Source of the DNA: Pseudooceanicola aestuarii
Lineage (GTDB): Bacteria > Pseudomonadota > Alphaproteobacteria > Rhodobacterales > Rhodobacteraceae
Assembly: GCF_010614805.1 (NCBI RefSeq)
Contig: NZ_JAAFZC010000002.1
Coordinates: 681,441 to 745,440 of the forward strand
Length of the DNA stretch: 64,000 nucleotides
Direction of reading: 5' to 3'
Of this stretch, positions 21,389-31,064 are shown in pieces. A program made the position numbers and the translations under genes. The notes under the pieces are model-generated. The model had not been told where the DNA came from. It saw nothing but the letters and a program-made list of their open reading frames with translations, and ran no database searches. The first letter of the stretch is position 1; each line of letters starts with the position of its first letter.

Positions 21389-22993
21389 CTACATCCGGAA
21401 CACGCCAAAGCGCGTATCCTCGATCTGCCGGTTCAGGCAGGCCCGCAGGCTGAGCGCCAGAACCTCCCGCGAGCGGCGGGGATCGACGATGCCGTCATCC
21501 CACAGCCGCGCCGAGGCATAAAGCGGATGGGACTGGCGTTCGAACATCTCGATGGTGGGGCGCTTGAACTCCGCCTCCTCCGCAGCCGACCAGCTGCCAC
21601 CGGCGCGTTCGATCCCATCGCGCCGCACCGTGGCCAGCACGCCTGCCGCCTGCTCCCCGCCCATGACCGAAATCCGCGAATTCGGCCAGGACCACATGAG
21701 CCGCGGGCTGTAGGCCCGTCCGGCCATGCCGTAATTCCCCGCCCCGAAGGAGCCGCCGACCACCATGGTGATCTTGGGCACCTGCGTCGTGGCCACCGCC
21801 GTCACCAGCTTGGCCCCATGGCGGGCGATGCCCTCGTTCTCGTATTTCCGACCCACCATGAAGCCGGTGATGTTCTGCAGGAAGACCAGCGGGATCTTCC
21901 GCTGGCTGCACAATTCGACGAAATGCGCGCCCTTCTGCGCCGCTTCCGAGAACAGCACGCCGTTGTTGGCGATGATGCCCACCGGACAGCCCATCACATG
22001 GGCGAAACCGCAAACCAGCGTTTCCCCGAACCGCGACTTGAACTCGTCGAACCGAGATCCGTCCACGATGCGGGCGATGACTTCGCGGATGTCATAGGGG
22101 GTGCGCAGATCGGCGGGGACGACGCCGATGATCTCTTCGGGGTCATAGGCGGGGTTCTCGGGGCTGGCCCAGGCGACGCCTTCGGGCCTGACCCGGTTCA
22201 GCCCGGCCACCGCGCGCCGGGCCAGGGCCAGGGCATGGGCGTCGTCCTCGGCCAGGTAATCGGCCACTCCGGACAGTCGGGTGTGCACATCGCCGCCGCC
22301 CAGATCCTCGGCGGAGACGACCTCCCCCGTGGCGGCCTTGACCAGCGGGGGACCGGCCAGGAAGATGGTGCCCTGATCCTTCACGATGATCGTGACATCG
22401 GACATCGCCGGCACATAGGCGCCGCCGGCGGTGCACGATCCCATGACCACCGCGATCTGGGGGATGCCCTGCGCGGACATGTTCGCCTGATTGTAGAAGA
22501 TGCGCCCGAAATGGTCGCGATCGGGAAAGACCTCGTCCTGATTGGGCAGGTTGGCCCCGCCGCTATCCACCAGGTAAACACAAGGCAGGTTGTTTTCGGC
22601 CGCGATCTCCTGGGCGCGCAGGTGCTTCTTGACGGTGATCGGGTAATAGGTGCCGCCCTTCACGGTGGCATCGTTGCAGACCACCATGACCTCCTGACCA
22701 TGGACCTGGCCCACCCCCGCGATCACCCCGCCCCCCGGTGCGGCACCATCGTACATGCCATGGCCTGCGGTCGCCCCGACCTCCAGAAAGGGGCTTCCCG
22801 GATCCAGCAGCCCCGCCACCCGGTCGCGCGGCAGCATCTTGCCCCGGCCCAGATGCCGGTCCCGCGCCTTCTGCCCGCCCCCTGCGGCGGCGGCTTCTGC
22901 GGCCTCCCGCACGATCTCCAGCGCGGCAAGGTGGTTGTCGCGGTTGGCGGCGAAATCGGCCCCGCCGGTCAGAACCTGTGATTGCAATCTCAT
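21389..22993 (-). CDS. Methylcrotonoyl-CoA carboxylase, carboxyltransferase beta subunit
   Basis: 534 aa. Crotonase-fold carboxyltransferase: [60 protein letters not shown] and [20 protein letters not shown] are the family blocks, the last in the CoA-binding C-terminal half. [20 protein letters not shown] is typical of the methylcrotonyl- rather than propionyl-CoA type. One nt separates its start from the ligase stop. Equivalent to liuB. Confidence 0.95.
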   Translation of the reverse strand: MRLQSQVLTGGADFAANRDNHLAALEIVREAAEAAAAGGGQKARDRHLGRGKMLPRDRVAGLLDPGSPFLEVGATAGHGMYDGAAPGGGVIAGVGQVHGQEVMVVCNDATVKGGTYYPITVKKHLRAQEIAAENNLPCVYLVDSGGANLPNQDEVFPDRDHFGRIFYNQANMSAQGIPQIAVVMGSCTAGGAYVPAMSDVTIIVKDQGTIFLAGPPLVKAATGEVVSAEDLGGGDVHTRLSGVADYLAEDDAHALALARRAVAGLNRVRPEGVAWASPENPAYDPEEIIGVVPADLRTPYDIREVIARIVDGSRFDEFKSRFGETLVCGFAHVMGCPVGIIANNGVLFSEAAQKGAHFVELCSQRKIPLVFLQNITGFMVGRKYENEGIARHGAKLVTAVATTQVPKITMVVGGSFGAGNYGMAGRAYSPRLMWSWPNSRISVMGGEQAAGVLATVRRDGIERAGGSWSAAEEAEFKRPTIEMFERQSHPLYASARLWDDGIVDPRRSREVLALSLRACLNRQIEDTRFGVFRM

Positions 22994-22994
22994 G

Positions 22995-24554
22995 TCAGCT
23001 TTCCTCCGCCGCTGCGCGGGCTTTCAGTTCCTTGCGGATGACCTTGCCGGTGACGGTCATGGGCAAGTCGGGGACAAAGGCGATTTCCCGTGGATAGGAA
23101 TAGCTGGCCAGCCGGTCCTTCACATGAGTTTGCAACGTCTCTGCCGTCACTTGCGCGTCCGGTTTCAGCACCACATAGGCCTTGACGATCTCGGTACGCA
23201 GGCTGTCGGGCTTGCCCACCACGCCGACGGTAGCCACCGCCGGATGGGTCAGCAGGCAATCCTCGATCTCGGAGGGGCCGATGCGGTACCCGGCCGAGGT
23301 GATCACGTCATCCTCCCGCCCGACCAGCCGCAGGTGGCCCTGCTCCATCACGCCGCGATCGCCGGTCAGCATCCAGTCACCACGGAATTTGGCCGCCGTG
23401 GCCGCAGGATTCCGCCAATATTCCAGCATCATCGCCGGGGATCCACGCCGCACGGCCACGTCGCCTTCTCCCAGGCAGGGCAGCCCCTCCGGCCCGATCA
23501 CCGCAACCTCGTGGCCCGGCACGGGCCGACCCGCGCAACCGGGGCGTGGATCGAACAGCGTCGCGCAGGAACTGACGACCATGTTGCATTCGGTCTGGCC
23601 GTAGAATTCGTTGATCGTCACCCCCAGGGCGCTGCGTCCCCAGTCCAGCATTTCGGCGCCCAGAGGTTCCCCGCCACTGGCGACCGAGCGCAGGCCGGGG
23701 ATCCGCGCCCCCGCCGCCCGCAGCATCCTGAGCGCGGTGGGCGGGAAAAAGACGTTGCGCACCGTGCCCTGACGGATGATGGCGCGGCAGCCCTCGACGT
23801 CGAAACGCGGCATCCGCGCGGCCACCACCGGCACGCCCAGGGCCAGCCCCGGCATCAGCACGTCGAACAGCCCGCCGATCCAGGCCCAGTCCGCCGGGGT
23901 CCACAGGCAATCGCCCTCCTGGCCCAGCAGATCATGGCTGAGTTCAACCCCTGGCATGTGACCGGTCAAGACGCGGTGACCATGCAACGCCCCCTTGGGC
24001 TTGCCCGTCGTCCCGGAGGTATAGATCAGCACCGCCGGATCGTCGGCCCCGGTGTCGCGGGTGGCGAACAGCCCGTCGGGCAGCTCTGTCTTCTCGGGCA
24101 CCAGCGGCGTCACCTCAAAGCCGGCCAGCATTTTTGCGCCCTCGTCATCGGTGATGACATGCAGCGCGCCGGCATCCCCGATGCGCGAGCGCAGGGCGTC
24201 GTGGCGAAACAACTTGAACAGCGGGACCGAAACAGCGCCCATCTTCCAGATCGCGATATGGGCGGCGGCGCACCAGCCGTCCTGCGCGCGCAGCACACCG
24301 ACCCGATCGCCGGGCGCCACGCCGCGCGCTTCCAGCGCAAGGGCCAACCGTTCGGCCATCTCCCGCAGGCTGGCATAAGAGATGTCGCGCCGTCCGCCGC
24401 CTGGATGGTCCGCCGTCAGGTCGATGATCGCTGTCCGCTGCGGCGCGCGCGCGGCCCAATCGTCGCAGACCTGCGTGGCCATGTTCAGCCGCGTGGGCAG
24501 CGCCCATTCGAAATCGGTACGCAGGGTGTGATAGGGGCGGCGCGTCAGCATCAT
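22995..24554 (-). CDS. AMP-forming acyl-CoA synthetase of the liu operon
   Basis: 519 aa member of the acyl-adenylate ligase superfamily. ATP-binding P-loop-like motif [20 protein letters not shown], the adenylate motif [13 protein letters not shown], the hinge motif [20 protein letters not shown] and the C-terminal catalytic lysine in [13 protein letters not shown] are intact. Most like acetyl-/medium-chain acyl-CoA synthetases. In this operon it might activate isovalerate, or acetoacetate formed at the end of the pathway; the substrate is an inference. Its start overlaps the FMN reductase stop (ATGA). Confidence 0.88.
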   Translation of the reverse strand: MMLTRRPYHTLRTDFEWALPTRLNMATQVCDDWAARAPQRTAIIDLTADHPGGGRRDISYASLREMAERLALALEARGVAPGDRVGVLRAQDGWCAAAHIAIWKMGAVSVPLFKLFRHDALRSRIGDAGALHVITDDEGAKMLAGFEVTPLVPEKTELPDGLFATRDTGADDPAVLIYTSGTTGKPKGALHGHRVLTGHMPGVELSHDLLGQEGDCLWTPADWAWIGGLFDVLMPGLALGVPVVAARMPRFDVEGCRAIIRQGTVRNVFFPPTALRMLRAAGARIPGLRSVASGGEPLGAEMLDWGRSALGVTINEFYGQTECNMVVSSCATLFDPRPGCAGRPVPGHEVAVIGPEGLPCLGEGDVAVRRGSPAMMLEYWRNPAATAAKFRGDWMLTGDRGVMEQGHLRLVGREDDVITSAGYRIGPSEIEDCLLTHPAVATVGVVGKPDSLRTEIVKAYVVLKPDAQVTAETLQTHVKDRLASYSYPREIAFVPDLPMTVTGKVIRKELKARAAAEES

Positions 24555-25258
24555 TCCTCCGGCAGGGCAAAGCCGAAGCGCTGGCCATCGGCCAATGCGT
24601 TGCGGTCATTGCCGCGATTGGGCAGCCCGCCCGCATCCTTCAGCATCCGGGCCATGTGCAGCAGGTTCCACGTCATGATCGTGGTGTTGCGGGCGGTGAA
24701 GTCATTGTCGAACCCGGCCCGCCGCCCTTCAGCATGATCGCCGAAAGACGGGCCCGGCCCCGCCTCTCCGATCCAGCCGCAATCGGCCTGTGGCGGAATG
24801 GTGTAGCCCAGATGGTTCAGCGCAAAGGCCAGGGTCATCGCCGTATGCTTGATCCCGTCCTCGTTGCCGGTGATCACGCAGCCGCCGACCTTGCCGTAAT
24901 AGACGGATTGGCCCTTGTCGTTCAGCTCTCCGGACATGGCATACAGCCGCTCGATCAGCACCCGGCAGACAGAGCTTTCCTCCCCCAGCCAGAGCGGCGT
25001 GCCGATCACCAGGATATCGGCGGCGCGGACCTTGTCCCACAGGGCGGGCCAGTCGTCGCGGTCCCAGCCGTGTTCCGTCATGTCCGGCTGCACGCCGGGC
25101 GGCACCTGGTGATCCAGCAGGTAGAGATGTTCGACCTGCGCCCCTGCCTCCGCCATGATCCCGGCAGAAGCGTTCAGAAGAATTTGCGTATGGCTGTCCC
25201 CCGCACCCCGCTTGAGAGAGCAGTTGATGAACAGCGCGCGAAGATCGTCATGGGTCAT
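24551..25258 (-). CDS. Flavodoxin-fold NAD(P)H-dependent FMN reductase family protein
   Basis: 235 aa from MTHDDLRALFINCSLKRGAG with AAAGGAA 5 nt upstream; the long upstream frame lies inside the dehydrogenase gene on another frame and is rejected. The flavodoxin-like beta strand and phosphate loop (LFINCSLKRGAGDSHTQIL), the ADILVIGTPLWLGEESSVCR flavin loop and GKVGGCVITGNEDGIKHTAM are visible. Located between ivd (35 nt) and the ligase (ATGA overlap). It might reduce FMN or a quinone; a link to leucine catabolism is only positional. Confidence 0.82.
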   Translation of the reverse strand: MTHDDLRALFINCSLKRGAGDSHTQILLNASAGIMAEAGAQVEHLYLLDHQVPPGVQPDMTEHGWDRDDWPALWDKVRAADILVIGTPLWLGEESSVCRVLIERLYAMSGELNDKGQSVYYGKVGGCVITGNEDGIKHTAMTLAFALNHLGYTIPPQADCGWIGEAGPGPSFGDHAEGRRAGFDNDFTARNTTIMTWNLLHMARMLKDAGGLPNRGNDRNALADGQRFGFALPEE

Positions 25259-25293
25259 GTCGGTTCCTTTCGGTTGGGCGCCGGGGCAGTCCC

Positions 25294-26457
25294 CTACCCC
25301 ATCGACGCCATCAGTTCCCGCCCGACCAGCATCCGCCGGATTTCCGAGGTGCCGGCCCCGATCTCCATCAGCTTGGCATCGCGGAAGATCCGGGCCACCG
25401 GCGCATCCGCCAGGAACCCGGCCCCGCCCAGGGCCTGCACCGCCTGATGCGCCACGACCATCGCCTCTTCGGAGGCATAGAGAACGCAGGCCGCCGCATC
25501 CTGACGCGTGACCTGGCCCCGGTCGCAGGTGCGCGCGACCTCGTACAGGTAGGCACGGGCGGAGTTCATCTTGGTATACATGTCCGCGATCTTGCCCTGC
25601 ATCAGCTGGAAATTCCCGATCGGCTGACCGAACTGCTTGCGCTCCTTCATGTAGGGCATGACCTCGTCCAGGCACGCCGCCATGATACCCGTGCCCAGCC
25701 CGGACAGGATGACACGTTCGTAATCCAGTCCCGACATCAGGACGCGCACACCCTGGCCTTCCTCGCCCAGCACGTTCTCGAACGGCACCTCCACATCCTC
25801 GAAGATCAGTTCGGCCGTGTTCGACCCGCGCATCCCAAGCTTGTCGAAATGCGGGGAGGTGGTGAAACCTTTCATGGATTTCTCGATGATGAAGGCGGTG
25901 ATTCCCCTGGACCCCGCATCCGGGTCGGTCTTGGCATAGACGATCAGCGTGTCGGCATCGGGGCCGTTGGTGATCCAGTACTTGTTGCCGTTCAGCCGGT
26001 AATGATCGTTGCGGCGTTCGGCCCGCAGTTTCATCGACACGACGTCGGACCCGGCGCCCGGCTCGCTCATCGCCAGGGCACCGACATGGGTGCCGGCGAC
26101 CAGGCCGGGCAGGTATTTCGCCTTCTGCTCCGGGCTGCCGTTCAGCCGCATCTGGTTGACGCACAGGTTCGAATGCGCGCCATAGCTCAGCGCGATGGAG
26201 GCGGAGGCACGGGCGATTTCCTCCACCGCCACGGTATGGGCCAGGTAGCCCATGCCGGCACCGCCATACTCCTCGTCGACGGTGATGCCCAACAGGCCCA
26301 GATCGCCCATTTCCTTCCACAGCGCGTTCGGAAACTCATTGCTGCTGTCGACTTCGGCGGCAATCGGCTTCAGCCGTTCCTGTGCCCAGCGATGCACCGT
26401 CTCGCGCAACGCATTCACGTCCTCGCCCAGATCGAACGTCATGGATGCCTGAAACAT
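25294..26457 (-). CDS. Isovaleryl-CoA dehydrogenase
   Basis: FAD enzyme oxidising isovaleryl-CoA to 3-methylcrotonyl-CoA and passing electrons to ETF; first gene of the operon. 387 aa from [20 protein letters not shown], preceded by GGAGGAGGGG. Signature blocks: [39 protein letters not shown], and [20 protein letters not shown], whose glutamate occupies the position of the catalytic base characteristic of isovaleryl-CoA dehydrogenases; C-terminal [17 protein letters not shown]. The context with both methylcrotonyl-CoA carboxylase subunits supports the substrate (liuA equivalent). Confidence 0.94.
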   Translation of the reverse strand: MFQASMTFDLGEDVNALRETVHRWAQERLKPIAAEVDSSNEFPNALWKEMGDLGLLGITVDEEYGGAGMGYLAHTVAVEEIARASASIALSYGAHSNLCVNQMRLNGSPEQKAKYLPGLVAGTHVGALAMSEPGAGSDVVSMKLRAERRNDHYRLNGNKYWITNGPDADTLIVYAKTDPDAGSRGITAFIIEKSMKGFTTSPHFDKLGMRGSNTAELIFEDVEVPFENVLGEEGQGVRVLMSGLDYERVILSGLGTGIMAACLDEVMPYMKERKQFGQPIGNFQLMQGKIADMYTKMNSARAYLYEVARTCDRGQVTRQDAAACVLYASEEAMVVAHQAVQALGGAGFLADAPVARIFRDAKLMEIGAGTSEIRRMLVGRELMASMG

Positions 26458-26477
26458 CGCCCCTCCTCCCCCGGTAA

Positions 26478-26493
26478 ATGAACAAGTGTTCAT
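26478..26493. promoter_or_regulatory. Perfect palindrome, candidate repressor operator of the liu operon
   Basis: ATGAACA-AG-TGTTCAT, a 7+7 bp perfect inverted repeat centred about 28 nt upstream of the dehydrogenase ATG and just downstream of a candidate -10 box, so a bound protein would cover the transcription start. Architecture fits a TetR-type dimer; no regulator gene is adjacent. The PPOX-family gene diverges from the same region. Confidence 0.5.
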
Positions 26494-26494
26494 A

Positions 26495-26523
26495 TTGATG
26501 GCACGGGTCCGCCCATCGGTCAA
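26495..26523 (-). promoter_or_regulatory. Candidate promoter of the liu operon
   Basis: Minus-strand TTGACC (26523-26518), 17-nt spacer, CATCAA (26500-26495). Good -35, weak -10. The palindromic operator lies immediately downstream. Confidence 0.35.
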
Positions 26524-26583
26524 GCGCCGGAACCCGGTGCCCCGGGTCCGCGTTGACCGCCGAACGTTTAAAAGGAGGAAATC

Positions 26584-27063
26584 ATGAAGGATTTCACCGA
26601 CACCCTGACCACCGAATTCTGGAAACGCCTGTCCAAGGTCACCGCCGGGATGCTGCACACGGATGCCGATCGCGTGGTGCCGATGGCCCATCACGGTGAT
26701 TCCGGGGCCGGGGTCCTGTGGTTCATCACCGCGCAGGACACCGATGCCCACGAGGCGGCGGCACAGGGCAAGGCTCTGCACTACGTCATCGCCGAATCCG
26801 GCGCCGGGCTGTATGCCCGCGTGCAGGGCCGGCTGACCCAATCCGACGACCGCGCCAAACTGGACGAGATCTGGTCCCCCGTCTCCGCCGCCTGGTTCAA
26901 GGACGGACGCGAGGACGACAGTGTGCGGTTGCTGAAATTCACCCCCGACCGCGCCGAAATCTGGCTGACCGACGGGGCTGCGGGCTTTCTCTACCAGGTG
27001 GCACGTGCCAACATCACCGATGACACCGCCCATGCCGGCGAACACGGAGTGATCACGTTCTGA
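26584..27063 (+). CDS. Pyridoxamine 5'-phosphate oxidase-like (split-barrel flavin) family protein
   Basis: 159 aa, preceded by a strong AAAAGGAGGAAATC ribosome site. The fold pattern ([40 protein letters not shown], then [20 protein letters not shown]) matches the 'general stress protein 26' branch of the FMN-binding split-barrel family. Divergent from the liu operon and overlapping the following creA-like gene by TGATG, so the two form an operon. Physiological substrate unknown. Confidence 0.85.
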   Translation: MKDFTDTLTTEFWKRLSKVTAGMLHTDADRVVPMAHHGDSGAGVLWFITAQDTDAHEAAAQGKALHYVIAESGAGLYARVQGRLTQSDDRAKLDEIWSPVSAAWFKDGREDDSVRLLKFTPDRAEIWLTDGAAGFLYQVARANITDDTAHAGEHGVITF

Positions 27064-27527
27064 TGAAAAAGCTGCTGTCTGCCGTCGCCTGTCTCTGCCT
27101 CGCCAGCCCCCTGGCGGCAGAGCAGGTCGGCGAAGTCGGGGTCGACTGGGTCGGCAACGATATCGTCATCGAGGCGATCCAGGACCCCGACGTCGCGGGC
27201 GTGACCTGCCATATCGCCTATTTCGACCGGTCGATGATCGACCGGCTGAGCAAGGGCAACTGGTTCGAAGACCCCTCCAATGCTTCCATCGCCTGTCGCC
27301 AGACCGGGCCGATCACCCTGGGCGACATCGACCGCGACGAGGACGGAGAGGACGTATTCCGCACCTCCCGCTCCATCGTCCTGAAATCGCTGCGGGTCAA
27401 ACGGATCTACGACGCGACCAACCAGACGCTGATCTATGTCGCCCACGCGGCCGAGCTGACGGACGGATCGGCCAAGGTGGCGATTTCCACCGTGCCGCTA
27501 TACGGCACCAATGCCGCCACGGAATGA
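27063..27527 (+). CDS. CreA-family periplasmic protein
   Basis: 154 aa with a Sec signal peptide ([20 protein letters not shown], cleavage after AAA/AE). The mature protein matches the CreA family: [41 protein letters not shown] and [19 protein letters not shown]. Two conserved cysteines may form a disulfide. CreA is widespread and of unknown function. Translation is coupled to the upstream PPOX gene. Confidence 0.92.
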   Translation: MKKLLSAVACLCLASPLAAEQVGEVGVDWVGNDIVIEAIQDPDVAGVTCHIAYFDRSMIDRLSKGNWFEDPSNASIACRQTGPITLGDIDRDEDGEDVFRTSRSIVLKSLRVKRIYDATNQTLIYVAHAAELTDGSAKVAISTVPLYGTNAATE

Positions 27528-27552
27528 CGTCACGGGGCGCAGGCGCGACGTG

Positions 27553-27570
27553 GCGCCGCAGACGCGGCGC
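27553..27570. terminator. Hairpin between convergent creA-like and DegT genes
   Basis: GCGCCGC-AGAC-GCGGCGC forms a 7-bp perfect GC stem with a tetraloop in the 77-nt gap between convergent genes. There is no U-tract on either side, so it is only a possible end signal. Confidence 0.35.
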
Positions 27571-27604
27571 GCAGGTCCCCGATCACCTGCGTCACCGCCG
27601 CCGG

Positions 27605-28798
27605 CTAGCCCTGCTGATACACCGCCGCGACTTCGGCCCGGATGATCCGCCCGATCAGCGCGCAATCCGCCAGGCTGAAGGTCAGCGGCAACCGCATGTC
27701 CAGCAGGCCGCGCAGGATGCGATCGGTATCGGGCAGCGGCTCTGCCTGGGCATAGCGCCAATCGTCATAGCGGGAGGTAAATCCCGTGGGCTGCGCCCCG
27801 CCGAACCATTTCAATTCCACCCCCCGCGCGGCACAGCGCGCCAGCACCGCCTCGATCTTCTGCGCGTCCCATCCGGGCAGCAGGAACTGGATGGAAGATC
27901 CGACGAAATCCTCCGCCGCCGGCCGGTCGATCACCTGTAGCCCCGGCGTGCCAGCGATCTCGGCTTCCACGGCCCGATAGCGTTCGGTCCAGCGGGCGCA
28001 TTGTCGGGGCAGATTCGCCAGCTGCGGGCGCAGGATCGCGGCGCGCAGGTTGTCCATGCGGGCGGATTGATTGGGGGTGACATAGGTCAATTCGTCGAAA
28101 ACCTCGACCGCAGGCGCCTGGCCATGGCGCTGGTGGAACATGTAGCTGCCCGACATCAGGATCGCCCGCGCCGCCAGCGCCGCATCGTCGGTGGCGATGA
28201 ATCCGCCTTCTCCCGAATTGAGATGTTTGTAGGTCTGTGTGGAAAAGCACGCCACCGCGCCAAACGTCCCGCTGGCCCGTCCGTTCCAGGCCGCGCCCAT
28301 GGTGTGGGCACAATCCTCCACCACCATGATCCCCGCCGCCGCGCAGATCGCCATCAGCCGGTCCATGTCGCATAGATGGCCGCGCATATGCGACAACAAC
28401 AGCACCGACCCGCGATCCGCCTTGGCCGCAAGGTCGTCCAGGTCCAGCGCCAGCCCCTCGGTCACGCCCAGGTAGACCGGCGTGGCGCCAACGGCTGCGA
28501 TCGCCCCCGGCACCGGCGCCAGGGTAAAGGCGTTGGTCAGCACCCGGTCCCCCGGCTGCACCCCCACCGCCCGCAAGGCGATGATCATCGCCTGCCCGCC
28601 CGAGGCCACGGCCAGCGCGTGGTCCAGGCCGATGGCGCGGGCGAATTCCGCCTCCAGCAGCTCCGCTTCCGAAGTCTCTCCGGGGGCGGTGTTGTACCGA
28701 TGCAACCGGCCCGAGCGCAAAACCCGCTCCGCCGCCGCGATCCCGGCCTCCGGGATCGGCTCCTGCTGGGTGAAACTGCCTTCGAACATTTCGGTCAT
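27605..28798 (-). CDS. DegT/DnrJ/EryC1-type PLP aminotransferase family protein
   Basis: 397 aa from MTEMFEGSFTQQEPIPEAGI, with AGGTG 5 nt upstream; the longer frame runs through upstream non-coding DNA. Fold-type I aminotransferase: EFARAIGLDHALAVASGGQA, VVEDCAHTMGAAWNGRASGT (cofactor aspartate), and the PLP lysine in FSTQTYKHLNSGEGGFIATD. Family members usually transaminate keto-sugars, but no sugar or polysaccharide gene is adjacent; gph lies 91 nt upstream. Substrate not deducible. Confidence 0.85.
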   Translation of the reverse strand: MTEMFEGSFTQQEPIPEAGIAAAERVLRSGRLHRYNTAPGETSEAELLEAEFARAIGLDHALAVASGGQAMIIALRAVGVQPGDRVLTNAFTLAPVPGAIAAVGATPVYLGVTEGLALDLDDLAAKADRGSVLLLSHMRGHLCDMDRLMAICAAAGIMVVEDCAHTMGAAWNGRASGTFGAVACFSTQTYKHLNSGEGGFIATDDAALAARAILMSGSYMFHQRHGQAPAVEVFDELTYVTPNQSARMDNLRAAILRPQLANLPRQCARWTERYRAVEAEIAGTPGLQVIDRPAAEDFVGSSIQFLLPGWDAQKIEAVLARCAARGVELKWFGGAQPTGFTSRYDDWRYAQAEPLPDTDRILRGLLDMRLPLTFSLADCALIGRIIRAEVAAVYQQG

Positions 28799-28889
28799 TA
28801 AAACACCTGTCTGTTTTGGGCGTGTCCGTTCCGGACGCACGGGTTCCCGGAGCGCCGGCCCCGGTGGCCCCTGTGCGGCGTGCCCCCGC

Positions 28890-29552
28890 TCAGCGGTCGA
28901 ACCGGGCCACGGCCTCGGGCAATTCGTCGAAATGCGCAATCATCGCCTCCGGCTTTAGCGCCGCCATGTCCGCGCCCGAGGGACCGAAGGTCACCAGGAT
29001 CGACGGCACGCCCGCCGCCCGCGCGGTGTTGCGGTCCGTGTCGCTGTCCCCTACCAGGCAGCACCGGTCCGGGGCCACGCCAACGCGCCGCGCCGCCTCG
29101 CGCAAGGGGGCAGGATCGGGTTTGCGCACCGGCAGGGTGTCCGCGCCGACCAGCGCGTCGAATTCGCCGCCCACGCCCAGCTCCGCCATCAGGCGGATGG
29201 CCAACGCCTCGGGCTTGTTCGTGCAGATGGCCACCCGCCGGCCCTGGGATTTCAGCAATGTCACCGCCTCCATCGCGCCGGGATACAACAGCGTCTGCGT
29301 CGCGATATTGGCGCCGTAGGCCTCCAGCAGGACGGGGTAATACCGGTCGATCAGCGCATCCTCTCCCGCCCGGCCCAGCCGCGTCAGGCCCAACCGCAGC
29401 ATCGCCCGCCCCCCGCGCAACGCAGTGCCGGCATCCGCAGGGGTAAGAACCTCGCCCGCGCCCATGTCGGCAAAGCAATGGTTCGCCGCCGCCAGCAGAT
29501 CGCCGCTGGTGTCCGCCAATGTCCCGTCAAGATCGAATACGACCGCCTTCAT
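28890..29552 (-). CDS. gph: HAD-family phosphatase, phosphoglycolate phosphatase-like
   Basis: 220 aa from MKAVVFDLDGTLADTSGDLL; an in-frame 48-residue extension is not conserved in character. HAD motifs: I (FDLDGTLADT), II (AICTNKP), III (VRKPDPAPL) and IV (CCLVGDSDTDRNTARAAG). The small cap with ALRGGRAMLRLGL is typical of phosphoglycolate phosphatases, which dephosphorylate 2-phosphoglycolate arising from DNA repair or photorespiration. Divergent from glmU, as in several Rhodobacterales. Other small phosphate substrates are possible. Confidence 0.85.
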   Translation of the reverse strand: MKAVVFDLDGTLADTSGDLLAAANHCFADMGAGEVLTPADAGTALRGGRAMLRLGLTRLGRAGEDALIDRYYPVLLEAYGANIATQTLLYPGAMEAVTLLKSQGRRVAICTNKPEALAIRLMAELGVGGEFDALVGADTLPVRKPDPAPLREAARRVGVAPDRCCLVGDSDTDRNTARAAGVPSILVTFGPSGADMAALKPEAMIAHFDELPEAVARFDR

Positions 29553-29638
29553 GCGCTTTGCACCCTCGCTCCGGCGGGGTTCCGCCGCCTTCGAAACGAA
29601 CAGAAACCCGCTGTGATCATCGGTGCGGGGTTCTGCCC

Positions 29639-29666
29639 TTGCACCATGCAGACACTGGCTTAAAAC
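29639..29666 (+). promoter_or_regulatory. Candidate glmU promoter
   Basis: TTGCAC (29639-29644), 16-nt spacer, TAAAAC (29661-29666), about 44 nt upstream of the glmU ATG. An imperfect inverted repeat (29602-29636, two 5-bp arms separated by an A-G mismatch) lies just upstream. Weak match; prediction only. Confidence 0.3.
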
Positions 29667-29710
29667 GGGCGCCACGGGAATAACAGCGCAAATCATCGGG
29701 CAGGATTGAA

Positions 29711-31063
29711 ATGAACACGGCCTTGGTCATACTCGCCGCGGGCATGGGGACACGGATGCAATCCGACCTGCCCAAGGTGCTACACGAAATCGCCGGGGCG
29801 CCGATGCTGGCACATGCCATCGCCTCTGGTTTGCGGCTGGAGCCCTCGCGCGTCACCGTCGTTGCCGGACATGGCGCCGAGGCGGTGGGCCAGGCCGCGC
29901 GCGACCGGTTCCCCTTTGCCGAGATCGTCCTGCAAGAGGAGCAGAACGGCACGGCCCATGCCGTCGCTCAGGCGCGCGAGGGGCTGTCGGATTTCGAGGG
30001 CAACGTGCTGGTACTTTATGGCGATACGCCGTTCATCCGGCCCGAGACGCTGGACGCGATGCAGCGCGCCCGCGCCGATCACGACGTCGTCGTTCTGGGG
30101 TTCGAAGCTGCCGATCCCGGCCGCTACGGCCGTTTGGTGATGGATGGTGCACGGTTGGATCGGATCGTTGAATTCAAGGACGCTTCAGATGAAGAACGCC
30201 GCATAACACTTTGCAATTCAGGCGTGATCTGCGCCGATCGCAAGGTTCTGTTCGATCTGGTCGCCGCCGTGGATAACGACAATGCCGCGGGGGAATACTA
30301 CCTGACCGACATCGTCGGCCTGGCCCGCGCTCAGGGTCTGTCCGCCGGCGCCGTCACCTGTGACGAGGCCGAGACGATGGGCATCAATTCCCGCGCTCAG
30401 CTGGCCGAGGCTGAAGCCGCATTCCAGGCCCGCGCCCGGGCGGAAGCGCTGGACAACGGCGTCACCCTGATGGCACCGGAAACCGTGTTCCTGGCCCATG
30501 ACACCGTGATCGGCCGCGACAGTGTGGTAGAGCCGAATGTCGTTTTCGGGCCGGAGGTTACAGTGGAATCCGGCAGTCGCATCCGGGCCTTCTCCCACTT
30601 GGAGGGTTGCCATGTCAGCCGAGGCGGCGTGATCGGCCCCTATGCCCGCCTGCGTCCCGGCGCGGAACTGGCGGAGGACGTGCGCATCGGCAATTTCGTG
30701 GAGATCAAGGCCAGCCGCGTCGATCGTGGATCCAAGATCAACCACCTGAGCTATATCGGCGACGCGGAAATCGGCGAGGATACGAATATCGGCGCCGGCA
30801 CGGTGACCTGCAACTACGACGGCGTGTCCAAACATGTCACCCGGATCGGGGCACGGGCGTTCATCGGGTCGGATACCATGTTGGTGGCACCCGTATCCAT
30901 CGGCGATGACGCGATGACCGGCAGCGGATCGGTGATCACGCGGGACGTTGAACCCGGCGCGCTGGCCCTGGGCCGGGCGCAGCAGGTCAACAAACCGGGC
31001 CTGGCACGTAAATTGTTCGAAATGTTAAAATCCCGCGCCAAAACGCCGGGGAAAGGATCCTGA
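29711..31063 (+). CDS. glmU: Bifunctional GlmU: glucosamine-1-phosphate acetyltransferase / UDP-GlcNAc pyrophosphorylase
   Basis: Makes UDP-N-acetylglucosamine for peptidoglycan and lipid A. 450 aa. N-terminal nucleotidyltransferase with LAAGMGTRMQSDLPKVLHEI, LQEEQNGTAHAVAQA and LYGDTPFI; C-terminal left-handed beta-helix acetyltransferase with the hexapeptide pattern, YARLRPGAELAEDVRIGNFV and INHLSYIGDAEIGEDTNIGA (acetyl-transfer region). One nt separates its stop from glmS, so the two successive pathway enzymes form an operon. Confidence 0.98.
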   Translation: MNTALVILAAGMGTRMQSDLPKVLHEIAGAPMLAHAIASGLRLEPSRVTVVAGHGAEAVGQAARDRFPFAEIVLQEEQNGTAHAVAQAREGLSDFEGNVLVLYGDTPFIRPETLDAMQRARADHDVVVLGFEAADPGRYGRLVMDGARLDRIVEFKDASDEERRITLCNSGVICADRKVLFDLVAAVDNDNAAGEYYLTDIVGLARAQGLSAGAVTCDEAETMGINSRAQLAEAEAAFQARARAEALDNGVTLMAPETVFLAHDTVIGRDSVVEPNVVFGPEVTVESGSRIRAFSHLEGCHVSRGGVIGPYARLRPGAELAEDVRIGNFVEIKASRVDRGSKINHLSYIGDAEIGEDTNIGAGTVTCNYDGVSKHVTRIGARAFIGSDTMLVAPVSIGDDAMTGSGSVITRDVEPGALALGRAQQVNKPGLARKLFEMLKSRAKTPGKGS

Positions 31064-31064
31064 A

